Below are positions 1 to 8,693 of a stretch of DNA of 39,039 nucleotides, piece after piece. The stretch spans positions 1 through 39,039 of the forward strand of contig JAZUMG010000043.1 of the NCBI GenBank assembly GCA_045603545.1, in the 5' to 3' direction. The position numbers were made by a program, and so were the translations under genes. The notes beneath the pieces were generated by a model, which saw nothing but the letters and a program-made list of their open reading frames with translations, did no database searches and was not told the origin of the DNA. The stretch's first letter is position 1; every line of letters begins with the position of its first letter. The stretch comes from CAAGNP01 sp045603545. Lineage in GTDB: Bacteria > Bacteroidota > Bacteroidia > Bacteroidales > UBA932.

Positions 1-1
1 G

Positions 2-2455
2 TGGAACGGTGGAAAACGTATCACATACACACTCCACAAGACAGAGACCAAGACATACATATATTTCGACCTCGCCGCAGGAAACGTAACCATAAACTCA
101 TCCACCTACACGGGGTACAAATATGTAAACGGAACTAAAACAACTGTAACCGGCACTCACCTTCCGGAAAACGAATACTACGTATATCAGACCAGCTCCA
201 CAAACAGACCGGCATCCGGCCCTCCTACATACAAACCTGCATATCTTATGATCGATGGAGAGGAGGTTCTCTGGAACGATTTCATAATTAACAACACAGA
301 TGTCAATTCTGTCATTAATGCTTGGAACGACACAAATTACGAACCTGCAACAAATGTAGGGCGCGAAATATCGGAGTATTATATTAGCGTCAGCGGAAAT
401 CTTATCTGCAATCTCACCATAGACAACCTCTTCACCAAAGTACAGCACACATATGGTTCTGGGAGCCAGGCCGGAATCAGATTTGAACCTGATAAAACCA
501 AGGATGGTTCAAAATTAAAGATAACATCTCTCGGAGAGAACCGGTTCGGAAGCATAAGGTACTGGAACCCGGAGGGGAAAAACAATGAAATAATATTTGA
601 GGGAACAGGTTCAATAACAGTTGCTGATGTGCTTAAAACCTTTACCAGTAATGGAGGATATTATGGAAATCACTTCAACTCTGCCATAGGTGGCACCGAC
701 CATAACAAACCCAGCAACGGTATCACCATCAATAGCGGAATAATTTATGCCGGTACCACAGAGGCGGAGAACTCGTCAGCCATAGGGGGCGGTGGAAACG
801 GATATGGAAAAGTTACCATAAATGGTGGCATTGTTACAGCTGTGGCTTCGACCACTGGGACAGCCATAGGGGGTGGGATTGGTTTCGATTCTGCAGGAGG
901 AAAAGGTGATGTCACCATCAATGGTGGTAATGTTTACGCCTATAATTTTGAGAATAGGAACGGAATTCCCAGTGCAGCAATAGGTGGAGCAGGATCAAAC
1001 AGAAGTGCAGGAAATATTGGGAAAGTCACAATTAGAGGTGGGAATGTATATGCATATGCTGTTGGCGGCACTGCCATCGGTGGCGGAAGCAGTAAATTAT
1101 CAAATGGCGGCAGCGCTGAAGTGGAAATCACTGGTGGCTCTATAATTGCCATAAGCAAGGCCGGAACAGTAAGCGGATCAAACTCCGCCGGCGCTGGAAT
1201 AGGTGGCGGAACAGGAGGTACAAATACAGGATCAAATGGTGGCAAGGCAACAATCAGGATTAGTGGTGACCCCATCATCCGTACCGGCTCCATCGGAGGA
1301 GGGAAGACCAACAGTTCGTCAGGGCACATCGGTTCTGCAGACATCGAGATATCGGGCGGGGACATTCAGGCCCAGTTTGTGATGGCAGCAGGTGCTGCTG
1401 TGAAACCAAAATTTGAGATGAGTGGGAATGCACTTATAAGAAACAGTTCCACAACTGACAATGAGTACCCCCACATCGAAGACTTTGGAGGGGCTATCTA
1501 CCTCGAGGACGGCACATTCCTGATGAAAGGGGGGACCATACGCAACTGCTCTGCCCAAAAAGGTGGGGCCATATACATCAAAGGTACCACAGACACAAAA
1601 TTTGAAATGACCGGTGGATCAATCCTCGAATGTACTTCACAAACAGATGGAGGGGCTCTGTATATGGAGGGGGGACAAGTGATCCTGAGTGGTGGTACAA
1701 TATCCAAAAATGTAGCATCCCAAGGCAACGGCGGTGCCATCAGTATCCTCGGAGGCAACTTCTCTATGCCTGAAACAGGAAACGCCACCATAAGCCAGAA
1801 CGCTGCGTTCATCAGAAACAATACCGGTGGAGACGGTGGTGGTATCTATGTAACATCCACATCCACTACACACGATGTAAAAGTGGAGATCCTATCGGGG
1901 AGCATCACCGACAACTCTTCCGACAGACGTGGCGGTGGTCTGTGTGTTGATATGACCTCAAACCAGAGCATCAACGCCAACGTGACCGTAGGGGCCGCTG
2001 GGAGTACAAGCAAGACAAACCCACTCATAACTGCCAATACCGCTCTCATCCAGGGGGGTGGACTATATGTAAAGGGGGCCACTGCAAACATAACCATCAA
2101 TGGTGGAAAAATCCTCGGAAACACCACCACCGGATATGTTGCCAACCCGGACGTGGCCAATGAGCTCGGTATGGTAACACTCAACGGAGGGGATGTGACA
2201 CACGTCACCATAACATTTGACGGCAACGGAGGAAACCTCAGAGGGGACCAGTCTGTAACGGCCACATCACAGGACATAGTGACAGCCACCAATAGTCTGA
2301 TCACCATACCTGAATTCGAGAGGCTCGGATACACATTCCTCGAGTGGAACACACGCCCCGACGGCAAAGGGACTACCCCACCCGATGACAACATCATGAA
2401 CACCTCCTCAAACATCACATACTTCGCCATCTGGATACCGGGGGTCGGGAATTAG
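2..2455 (+). CDS. Large repeat-containing surface protein, 5'-truncated by the window edge
   Basis: The frame is open from the first bases of the window, so the ATG at 248 is internal and the gene begins upstream; 817 residues are visible. Roughly residues 225-420 carry repeated AIGGG motifs alternating with VTINGG-type strands, a pattern expected of a parallel beta-helix or solenoid. About residues 470-720 are a second Gly-rich region with GGAIY/GGGLY turns, as in pectate-lyase-like or polymorphic outer-membrane proteins. The last 80 residues (about 735-812) match the Listeria-Bacteroides (InlB B-type) repeat: TFDGNGG near the start, then GYTFLEWNT and a final Ile-Trp. The protein is probably an exported adhesin-like surface protein; no C-terminal sorting domain is obvious. 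It converges on the fimbrillin operon. Its exact substrate or partner is unknown. Confidence 0.8.
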   Translation, partial: WNGGKRITYTLHKTETKTYIYFDLAAGNVTINSSTYTGYKYVNGTKTTVTGTHLPENEYYVYQTSSTNRPASGPPTYKPAYLMIDGEEVLWNDFIINNTDVNSVINAWNDTNYEPATNVGREISEYYISVSGNLICNLTIDNLFTKVQHTYGSGSQAGIRFEPDKTKDGSKLKITSLGENRFGSIRYWNPEGKNNEIIFEGTGSITVADVLKTFTSNGGYYGNHFNSAIGGTDHNKPSNGITINSGIIYAGTTEAENSSAIGGGGNGYGKVTINGGIVTAVASTTGTAIGGGIGFDSAGGKGDVTINGGNVYAYNFENRNGIPSAAIGGAGSNRSAGNIGKVTIRGGNVYAYAVGGTAIGGGSSKLSNGGSAEVEITGGSIIAISKAGTVSGSNSAGAGIGGGTGGTNTGSNGGKATIRISGDPIIRTGSIGGGKTNSSSGHIGSADIEISGGDIQAQFVMAAGAAVKPKFEMSGNALIRNSSTTDNEYPHIEDFGGAIYLEDGTFLMKGGTIRNCSAQKGGAIYIKGTTDTKFEMTGGSILECTSQTDGGALYMEGGQVILSGGTISKNVASQGNGGAISILGGNFSMPETGNATISQNAAFIRNNTGGDGGGIYVTSTSTTHDVKVEILSGSITDNSSDRRGGGLCVDMTSNQSINANVTVGAAGSTSKTNPLITANTALIQGGGLYVKGATANITINGGKILGNTTTGYVANPDVANELGMVTLNGGDVTHVTITFDGNGGNLRGDQSVTATSQDIVTATNSLITIPEFERLGYTFLEWNTRPDGKGTTPPDDNIMNTSSNITYFAIWIPGVGN

Positions 2456-2481
2456 GCTCAACACTGTTATAAACTGTATAT

Positions 2482-2515
2482 AAAAAAAGCGGCTCCATCC
2501 GGAACCGCCCTTTTT
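2482..2515. terminator. Bidirectional rho-independent terminator
   Basis: An A7 tract (2482-2488) precedes an 8-bp stem with one mismatch (2489-2496 paired with 2501-2508, loop ATCC), followed by CC and T5 (2511-2515). The A and T tracts on both sides let it serve the plus-strand repeat protein and the minus-strand fimbrillin gene, whose stop codon is only 21 bp away. Confidence 0.8.
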
Positions 2516-2535
2516 AGCTAACTATTAATCGGTGA

Positions 2536-3744
2536 TTATTGTACGAAAGAATATTCATTACCGGCTGTATCTTCCCAGGCAGTAACTGAAGGCTCAAATG
2601 TGATTTCATTTAGACCGATAACCACGTTATAAGTAATCTTCTTATTAGGAACCCAATTAACAATAGTTCCAGCATCAACAACCTCTTTAGCATAGAAAGG
2701 AATGTGTTTTGTAACCACCTCACTTGCCACACCGTTACCATTGATAGAGTAAACTATCTTAAACATCTGACCTGTTTCTTCATTAGCCAAATCGTCCTTA
2801 CCAAGAACCACTGGTGTAGTCGCTTTATTCATATTTTGAGGTATCATTGTTACACCTTTAGTAGTCAAGCCAGTAGTAGCATCAATTTCATATCCATCTG
2901 GTTGAGCATCTTGTGCACTTGAGTAAGTATGATTAAATACATCAGTTGCAGCTGCACCATTATCAGCTGATGCAGGGAAAACAGGAGTTTGTGTGTAGTC
3001 GTATTTTGTATTATTATCTGTTGTCCATGCACCATACTCATCAGAATAATCTTGAACGTATGACGCAGTATTAAGTATATTGTGAAGCTCTATTCTCTGC
3101 ACGGCAATATGTACATCATCTCCATAATCCTCCTTAGTTGTAACTTTGAAAACAATCTGTGACATCTGGTGTTTGAAAACTACAGGTACTACTCCATCAT
3201 TATCGTCGTCTACATTAGGTTCACCATTAGTAGGATTAATACTTCCATCAGGATTTACATAAGTTGCCCCCTTTACAGGTGTTGCCACCATAAAGTCAAC
3301 ATACATATTACTATGAGTATATGCTGAGAAACTCATAGAACCATTATCCGCTTGTGCAAAATTGGTAACTGTCATTTTTTGATGATCAGCAAGGGCAACG
3401 TCATTATTAACATTTATAACAGGAGAATATGCATAAAAATCTATAGATGTAGTTGGGTCGTTTGGCCAATAGTACTTACCTACTTTTGATTTCCAGTCGT
3501 TACCTGTTTTAGCAACCTGTACAGTATCCATAAGTTTATCAGACCCATTACCTTGATGGGCATACGCAAATACACCAAAAGGCTGTGCATCACCATAAAC
3601 ATCGCCCTGCACAATAGCACGGGTAAGTTTGCTTGATTCGGTAGAGAAAGAGATGGCGGTCTCCACTTCGTCTTTAACGATGGTCTTGCTGCAAGAAGTG
3701 GCCACGAAGCCTACCATCGCGATAAAAAGCATAAATCTTTTCAT
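2536..3744 (-). CDS. Fimbrillin family (Mfa-like) lipoprotein
   Basis: A 402-residue protein with a lipoprotein signal peptide: a short basic start, a hydrophobic core, and a lipobox ending at Cys18 (VATSC). The start of the mature protein, with an ISFSTESSKLTRA segment, is typical of Bacteroidales fimbrillin/Mfa-like proteins, where an Arg-Ala-like site is cleaved and strand exchange builds the pilus. Later segments fit the family (VPVVFKHQMSQIVFKVT, YNVVIGLNEITFEPSVTAW). It is the last gene of the minus-strand operon, 66 bp after the DUF5119 gene, and ends at the bidirectional terminator. By position and family it is a structural subunit or tip component of a type V pilus; which of these is inference. 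Confidence 0.85.
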   Translation of the reverse strand: MKRFMLFIAMVGFVATSCSKTIVKDEVETAISFSTESSKLTRAIVQGDVYGDAQPFGVFAYAHQGNGSDKLMDTVQVAKTGNDWKSKVGKYYWPNDPTTSIDFYAYSPVINVNNDVALADHQKMTVTNFAQADNGSMSFSAYTHSNMYVDFMVATPVKGATYVNPDGSINPTNGEPNVDDDNDGVVPVVFKHQMSQIVFKVTTKEDYGDDVHIAVQRIELHNILNTASYVQDYSDEYGAWTTDNNTKYDYTQTPVFPASADNGAAATDVFNHTYSSAQDAQPDGYEIDATTGLTTKGVTMIPQNMNKATTPVVLGKDDLANEETGQMFKIVYSINGNGVASEVVTKHIPFYAKEVVDAGTIVNWVPNKKITYNVVIGLNEITFEPSVTAWEDTAGNEYSFVQ

Positions 3745-3810
3745 AATAGTTAGTTTTAAATGGTTTGTATTAATTTTTTATAATTTGTTTTCTTACATCT
3801 CCACTGCATA

Positions 3811-4752
3811 TTATATAGGTATAATCACCTCTTCATCATCCCATTCATCCACTATAGGGTCAAAACCTGAGCCCTCATCACCCACGTTGATGACAATCTT
3901 TTGTGTGATAGGGATCTTTCCACCTTTCTTCAGTTTCTTTATCTCAGGCGATATGTCATCAAGCTCGATTCTGATGGTACGGCCGTTGATAAAGGTGAGG
4001 ACCATAGTGTTTTTCACACTGTCATCCTGATGGGGACCGAATGAGAAGAACTCACCCTTGATCTTGTTCTCATCCTTGCATATCTGTGTCTCTATCTTCT
4101 GGAGGGCATACTCGTCCTCATTGTGGGAGCCGTCCATCATATATACAGATGTGTACATACCGTCAATCTCCATATATACCGAAGATATGTAGTCAAGACC
4201 ATCCACATCCACCTCAAACCAGTATCTGTAACTCATAGGGTCAAGTCCACTCTCGAGCTTGTTCTCCCCTACCACTACCTGATAGTTCTCATACAAATGG
4301 ACAAACAAAGGGTCCGGCTGCTCGATAATATAACTCTTCACCTTGGTCCTGGACACTTTGGCCTGAGTGGTATAGGCCTCAGCCTGTCCGTATTTCTCTA
4401 TATTTCTGTAGTATACACCATCGATATCATGGAAGTCAGATGTATATATCAAAAGGTCATAGCGTCCCGGCATCAGCCAGATGCTTCCGCTCAAGCCGTC
4501 TATCTTGTGGACACCATACATCGCTGTGGCGTCCCTCGGATAGGCTACAATGTTGACACTTCTGGCAGTCTTCAGTATAGCCTCATAAGCCAGGGCACTT
4601 TCCGAATCTATATCCTCATCCACATTGACAGCCACATTGATATTGACAAGGACCTCCTCTCCGTGGTGGTGGGTAGGCTCAAGCAACTCTTTGCGGTAGC
4701 ACGATGTTACCAGCAAGATTACAGAAGATATTATGAATATTATCCTTTTCAT
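3811..4752 (-). CDS. DUF5119-type lipoprotein of the fimbrial locus
   Basis: A 313-residue protein with a signal peptide and lipobox ending at Cys18 (LLVTSC). The segment YRKELLEPTHHH just after the lipidated Cys, followed by beta-strands with valine alternation, is characteristic of DUF5119 proteins, which accompany fimbrillin genes and resemble the FimB/Mfa2 anchor group. Its start codon overlaps the stop of the upstream barrel gene by 4 bp (ATGA), indicating translational coupling. It is likely an outer-membrane-anchored assembly or anchor subunit; the function is inferred from family and context. Confidence 0.7.
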   Translation of the reverse strand: MKRIIFIISSVILLVTSCYRKELLEPTHHHGEEVLVNINVAVNVDEDIDSESALAYEAILKTARSVNIVAYPRDATAMYGVHKIDGLSGSIWLMPGRYDLLIYTSDFHDIDGVYYRNIEKYGQAEAYTTQAKVSRTKVKSYIIEQPDPLFVHLYENYQVVVGENKLESGLDPMSYRYWFEVDVDGLDYISSVYMEIDGMYTSVYMMDGSHNEDEYALQKIETQICKDENKIKGEFFSFGPHQDDSVKNTMVLTFINGRTIRIELDDISPEIKKLKKGGKIPITQKIVINVGDEGSGFDPIVDEWDDEEVIIPI

Positions 4753-5963
4753 TCTCTACCTCCCACTTTTGATCTGATCTTCAGATAATAAACCAATGAA
4801 ACCTGCACCTTGGTAGGGCCATACCAGTTGGTCACCCAAGTCTGTGGGCTCGGAGCGATAAGTGTATAGTCGAAACCGTCCCACCAGTATTTTACATATT
4901 CTGTATGCATGATACCCAGTCCGAGAGAGTACTCGAGTCTCAGGTTGCCTGTCTTGTCTATAGGGTGTGCGTAACCACCGGTAAAGCTGTATATCTGATG
5001 TTCACCTTGGAAACCACTTGAAGGGTCCACCATCAGGTCATATACACCACCGGCCACCGATACACCTGCAAACCATCCTGTAAGCTGGCGTTTTTTGGTT
5101 CTGTCTCCAAACCAGTATTTACCCTCGATGCCACCCTGCATAAGCTGGAGATATATCTGCTTGTCATAACTGCTCCACCAAGGTGAGAGCCACTCTGCCA
5201 CCACTGACCATTTCTGACCGATAGGTGCCTCGATAGCGATATTGAGTGCAGATACTGCATCGTAAAGGAGGTTGGTTTTGATGGCAAATGGTGTAAGGTA
5301 ATCCCACAGGTAGTATTCCGGCTTTTTGAACCTTAGGGTCATACCTATATTAATGGAAGGTATGGAAGTAAATTTCCTCGCTGATGCGAGATCTGCCAGT
5401 ATTGCCAGCCTTGGCTCTACAAAGAATCCGCAGTTGATACCTACATTGTATTGGAATCTTACTCCGGTATTGAAACCAAAGAGTGGATTCTTCTCACCAT
5501 ATCTGAACGAAACACCACTCAACAATATGGTCTCCATTCTGTTGTGTGAGCCATCCAGAGTAGTGATGTTTGTCAGATTGGCCGCATAATTGATATTGAA
5601 GCCGTAGTATGGATTGCCCTTGACATTGCTAAACAAAAAATCACCTTCAATAGCGTGTACCGGTGTAAACATATATCCGGCTGTCGCTTTGTAGGTGAAA
5701 TTGAAAAGAGAAGTATTGAGACTCTTTGATCGCTCCCAGTTTGCTTCAATTCCTGCACCGAAAGTGGTATAGAACCTGTCCCTAAATCGGACAGAATCAG
5801 GAAATTGTGGGAGAGCAGTCTCAAATCTCTGGTAACGGTAATCTACAGCATTTCTGTCGTTCAATGGTGAACCCTCCACCTGAGCATACAATCTCCCGCT
5901 CTGCGACCCTGAAAGGATCGCAAAGATAATGACGAAGACTATGTATCTCACCTTTGACATCAC
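4749..5963 (-). CDS. DUF3575-containing outer-membrane barrel protein
   Basis: A 404-residue protein with a Sec signal peptide ending near LYAQ (about residue 28). The N-terminal half (about 60-210) reads like an OmpW-like porous barrel with alternating aromatic strands. The C-terminal half begins with AIKTNLLYDAVSALNIAIE and then has WSVVAEWLSPWW, the DUF3575 signature found in Bacteroides fimbrial and OmpA-linked loci. It is coupled by ATGA overlaps both upstream (OmpA/TPR gene) and downstream (DUF5119 gene). It probably lies in the outer membrane and takes part in pilus assembly or anchoring. The two-domain architecture is longer than the 172-residue DUF3575 protein that starts the same operon. 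Confidence 0.75.
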   Translation of the reverse strand: MMSKVRYIVFVIIFAILSGSQSGRLYAQVEGSPLNDRNAVDYRYQRFETALPQFPDSVRFRDRFYTTFGAGIEANWERSKSLNTSLFNFTYKATAGYMFTPVHAIEGDFLFSNVKGNPYYGFNINYAANLTNITTLDGSHNRMETILLSGVSFRYGEKNPLFGFNTGVRFQYNVGINCGFFVEPRLAILADLASARKFTSIPSINIGMTLRFKKPEYYLWDYLTPFAIKTNLLYDAVSALNIAIEAPIGQKWSVVAEWLSPWWSSYDKQIYLQLMQGGIEGKYWFGDRTKKRQLTGWFAGVSVAGGVYDLMVDPSSGFQGEHQIYSFTGGYAHPIDKTGNLRLEYSLGLGIMHTEYVKYWWDGFDYTLIAPSPQTWVTNWYGPTKVQVSLVYYLKIRSKVGGRE

Positions 5964-8029
5964 TGTAAAGTTCCTTCCTCCTCCGAAGGCATAATTATCT
6001 CTATAATATCCATCACATCCGAATCCAGTCTGGCGATCTGTTCCAGTTTAGGATCGAGTGTCACTGCCTGCATCAGGGCATCTATGGCATAGTTCAAATC
6101 ATCAAGTCTGTTGGCACATACCGCCTTGATGTACCATATTTTTGGGTTTGACCAGTTCTCCTGTTTCTCGAGCAGAGCCGATATTTTGGCATCCGCGTCC
6201 TTGTTTCTCCCCATACATAGAAGCAGAAGCACCTCATTCAGCCCCCCTACCGAAGCAAAATATGGGTAGGCCGACTCGTAGTCACCATTGAGTGTATTGA
6301 CCACTGCCTTCAAATAATAGGTACGGGCTTCAGATGGGACAAATCTCATAAGGGAATCTGCCATCTCCACATCACCATCCTTGAGGGCCATCAATGCCTG
6401 ATTGTACTTTATCTCCATAGGTGCATAGGGACCGAGACAAGGTTTGAGCAGTTCCAGATCTACAGAATCCTGATGGTGCAATCTTATCGCCTCCCTGTTG
6501 GCGATAAGGGTAAAGTTCTTGTATTTCTTGAGGGATATCCTCTCCATCTCCACCTTCTTGAGGGAGTCCTGGCAAGACTCTATCATATTCCAGAACTCAT
6601 ATCTTGATATGTCCTCTTCACCGCTATTGAACCTATCCCAAATCTCAGGTGTAGTCAGATTTCTGAACTCAGTAGAGTTGATGGTGTACTCCACCCTTCT
6701 CAATCTTGGGAGATATTCTGCTGCTATCACCTTTCTGTAATCGGGGAGCTTTCTTACACCCGTCTGGGTATTGACATAGTCATCACCATATTTGTCCACC
6801 ACTGCCTGCACATCCTCTGCCATCGGGAGCGAATCTTCCCTCATAAGTTGTGCTACCTTGCTCCAGGGCTCCACTACCGCCATGGATGAGAGCCTCAATG
6901 AGGATCTCACCTCTTTAGGGAGTGAAGATACAATTTCATTGAGAATCACATCTGTTCTGGCCTGTGCCAGAAGGGCATTGCTCCTGTAGCGGCCGTCAGG
7001 AGAAGAGTAACCCACCACAGAGATACCATTGAGTGTAGAGAACCTGTTGTCTATAATCCTATGGATCTTCTCCTTGATGGCATCCATCTCCACCTGGTTC
7101 TGAGGATTGCTGTTGTCCAGTTGGGCCTTGTTGATTACGAAACCGATCTTGGAAACACCCTGATCAGCCACAAGTTTCATCTCAGGTTTGGGGATGAGGG
7201 ATGTATCGTTGAGTTCGAGCGGTTCGATATGGTAATCGAGGAAGCGGAGAGGGTTCTGGGTACCGCGTGCTATAACCACTGTATCAAGATAATCTCTCTT
7301 TACATTCTCATAATTGGCATTTACAGAGAGGTAGCACTCAGCACGGAAGTCATCATTGAAGTATTCACGACTTATGAAGATGGAGTCGTGGAACGCATAG
7401 ATATAGTCAGACTCGGCAAGGTTGTTTTCCACAATGTAAGGTTTGAGGAAGTCCTCCTCATCCTCAGCATACCCCTGCGCCCTCATCCTGTTGATGGTAT
7501 AGACTTCTCCATCTATGACCACCGGTCTGAAATATGAGTAATTATCTCTGGTCACATCAACAAGAGTAGGCTGCACTATAAACCTCTTCTCCTCTGTAAA
7601 TATCTGCTTAGGGACTCTGAACTTGGTCTTCAGGTGGAAATAGTTACCCACAACTTCAAGTTCGGACTGGTCCACCACGATGGTCTTCTTGGACATCTTG
7701 CCCACTACGATGGACTCCTGAAGCTCAAGCACCTTCATAGTCATCGCCACGTTGATGATCTGCCTGTTGTCCACATTGAGGGTGTAGTCATTGTAGTCCG
7801 GACTGTAGAAAAGAAGTGTCGCATTGTTTGGTACAAACGCAGAGAATTTGCCGTCAATATCGGTAACAGCCACCCTATTACCCTCGATCAGGACAATAAC
7901 TCCCGCAATCGGCTCCTGTGTCTTCACCTCCGACACGACACCCTGTATACGGATCTCGTGCTGTCCCCAGCTCTGATTCATCTGGGTCAGTGCCAACATA
8001 AAAGCCAATATGAGCAAAATCCTCTTCAT
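5960..8029 (-). CDS. OmpA-like protein with N-terminal carboxypeptidase-regulatory-like domain and C-terminal TPRs
   Basis: A 689-residue protein with a signal peptide ending near SWGQ (about residue 23). Residues about 27-100 form a CarboxypepD_reg-like/beta-sandwich domain (GVVSEVKTQEPIAGVIVLIEG). The middle (about 290-370) resembles an OmpA C-terminal peptidoglycan-binding fold (GFVINKAQLDNSN, VVGYSSPDG, ALLAQART). The C-terminal 130 residues show TPR-like helices (YNQALMALKDGDVEMADSL, AVCANRLDDLNYAIDALMQA). Such OmpA/TPR proteins accompany fimbrillin operons and may tether the assembly machinery to peptidoglycan. Its stop overlaps the next start by 4 bp, and the upstream DUF3575 gene ends 1 bp before its start codon. 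The specific role is inference. Confidence 0.75.
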   Translation of the reverse strand: MKRILLILAFMLALTQMNQSWGQHEIRIQGVVSEVKTQEPIAGVIVLIEGNRVAVTDIDGKFSAFVPNNATLLFYSPDYNDYTLNVDNRQIINVAMTMKVLELQESIVVGKMSKKTIVVDQSELEVVGNYFHLKTKFRVPKQIFTEEKRFIVQPTLVDVTRDNYSYFRPVVIDGEVYTINRMRAQGYAEDEEDFLKPYIVENNLAESDYIYAFHDSIFISREYFNDDFRAECYLSVNANYENVKRDYLDTVVIARGTQNPLRFLDYHIEPLELNDTSLIPKPEMKLVADQGVSKIGFVINKAQLDNSNPQNQVEMDAIKEKIHRIIDNRFSTLNGISVVGYSSPDGRYRSNALLAQARTDVILNEIVSSLPKEVRSSLRLSSMAVVEPWSKVAQLMREDSLPMAEDVQAVVDKYGDDYVNTQTGVRKLPDYRKVIAAEYLPRLRRVEYTINSTEFRNLTTPEIWDRFNSGEEDISRYEFWNMIESCQDSLKKVEMERISLKKYKNFTLIANREAIRLHHQDSVDLELLKPCLGPYAPMEIKYNQALMALKDGDVEMADSLMRFVPSEARTYYLKAVVNTLNGDYESAYPYFASVGGLNEVLLLLCMGRNKDADAKISALLEKQENWSNPKIWYIKAVCANRLDDLNYAIDALMQAVTLDPKLEQIARLDSDVMDIIEIIMPSEEEGTLQ

Positions 8030-8030
8030 C

Positions 8031-8549
8031 TTACCTGACTACCATTTGAATGTTTAGACCAAACTTTGTAACAATCGGAACAATTCGGGTAGCACCTGCA
8101 CGGAAGTCAACCCCTGCCCCAATCCCGAAATTGGGTACAAGGTTCCACTTTTTGCCGATGATGAAACTATATCCGTAAGTGGGGCCTACCGAAAAGATAT
8201 TGCCCTCGATTTTATTTGAATTCCAGAAAATGTCATACACGGAATATTTCAGGTTTGCCCCAAAATAGTGACCGTAAAATGGTAACTTGAGCCAATATTT
8301 CCACTCGGGTGAGACACTCATATGTGAAACGGAATATTTTTTGCTCACATTCCAAGGGGCAATCGAACCGTTAAGAGAGAGTGTATGATGGTGAGTAAGA
8401 GCGAATTCCACCTCAATATTTGGTGAGAGAACGAGATACTCGAGGGTGTTTGTAGATACAGCGAGGCGCTGGGCTTTCAACCCATAAGAAGCAGACATTA
8501 TAAGCACCAGAGAGACTGCTAAAAGCTTAATAATTCGTCTTATTTTCAC
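8031..8549 (-). CDS. DUF3575 family outer-membrane protein, first gene of the fimbrial operon
   Basis: A 172-residue protein starting at a GTG codon. This start keeps a basic n-region (KIRRIIK) in front of a hydrophobic signal peptide ending near LKAQ (residue 27); the next Met would destroy the signal. The mature part is a short beta-barrel with the DUF3575 pattern (AVSTNTLEYLVLSPNIEVEFAL, then SPEWKYWL and a GATRIVPIV end). It is the promoter-proximal gene of the operon, 23 nt downstream of the transcription start predicted from the -7 box. It is probably an outer-membrane component of the pilus assembly apparatus. Confidence 0.75.
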   Translation of the reverse strand: MKIRRIIKLLAVSLVLIMSASYGLKAQRLAVSTNTLEYLVLSPNIEVEFALTHHHTLSLNGSIAPWNVSKKYSVSHMSVSPEWKYWLKLPFYGHYFGANLKYSVYDIFWNSNKIEGNIFSVGPTYGYSFIIGKKWNLVPNFGIGAGVDFRAGATRIVPIVTKFGLNIQMVVR

Positions 8550-8578
8550 CTCGGTTTAATTTTTTGATTTAGCAAACC

Positions 8579-8610
8579 CAAAGCTAAAAAAAAAAAAAAA
8601 AAACAGCAAA
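8579..8610 (-). promoter_or_regulatory. Promoter of the fimbrial operon with a poly-T spacer (candidate phase-variable promoter)
   Basis: Reading the minus strand, a TTTG -33 box (8610-8607) is followed by CTG, seventeen T residues and then TAGCTTTG (8586-8579), a perfect TAnnTTTG -7 box. The box-to-box spacer is 20 nt and almost all of it is homopolymer (18 As on the plus strand at 8586-8603, the last shared with the -7 box). The predicted transcription start near 8572 lies 23 nt before the GTG start, like other promoters in this window. Tract-length change would shift the box spacing. Confidence 0.75.
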
Positions 8611-8666
8611 CAATACGACAATTTTTTCTTACAAAAATTCAATTTCCACTTTAAGGGATTTTTGAC

Positions 8667-8674
8667 TATATTTG
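8667..8674 (+). promoter_or_regulatory. -7 promoter element of the kinase-RapZ gene
   Basis: TATATTTG matches TAnnTTTG exactly. A transcription start about 7 nt downstream (near 8681) would lie beyond the ATG at 8676 and 13 nt before the ATG at 8694, which decides the start of the next gene. No perfect -33 TTTG is seen; TTTC at 8643-8646 is the nearest. Confidence 0.55.
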
Positions 8675-8693
8675 TATGATAAAAATTTTTATA

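Noticed and set aside
940..1365. Open frames on the minus strand within the repeat protein
   Set aside because: Pro-rich antisense shadow of Gly-rich coding repeats; no independent start context or domain.
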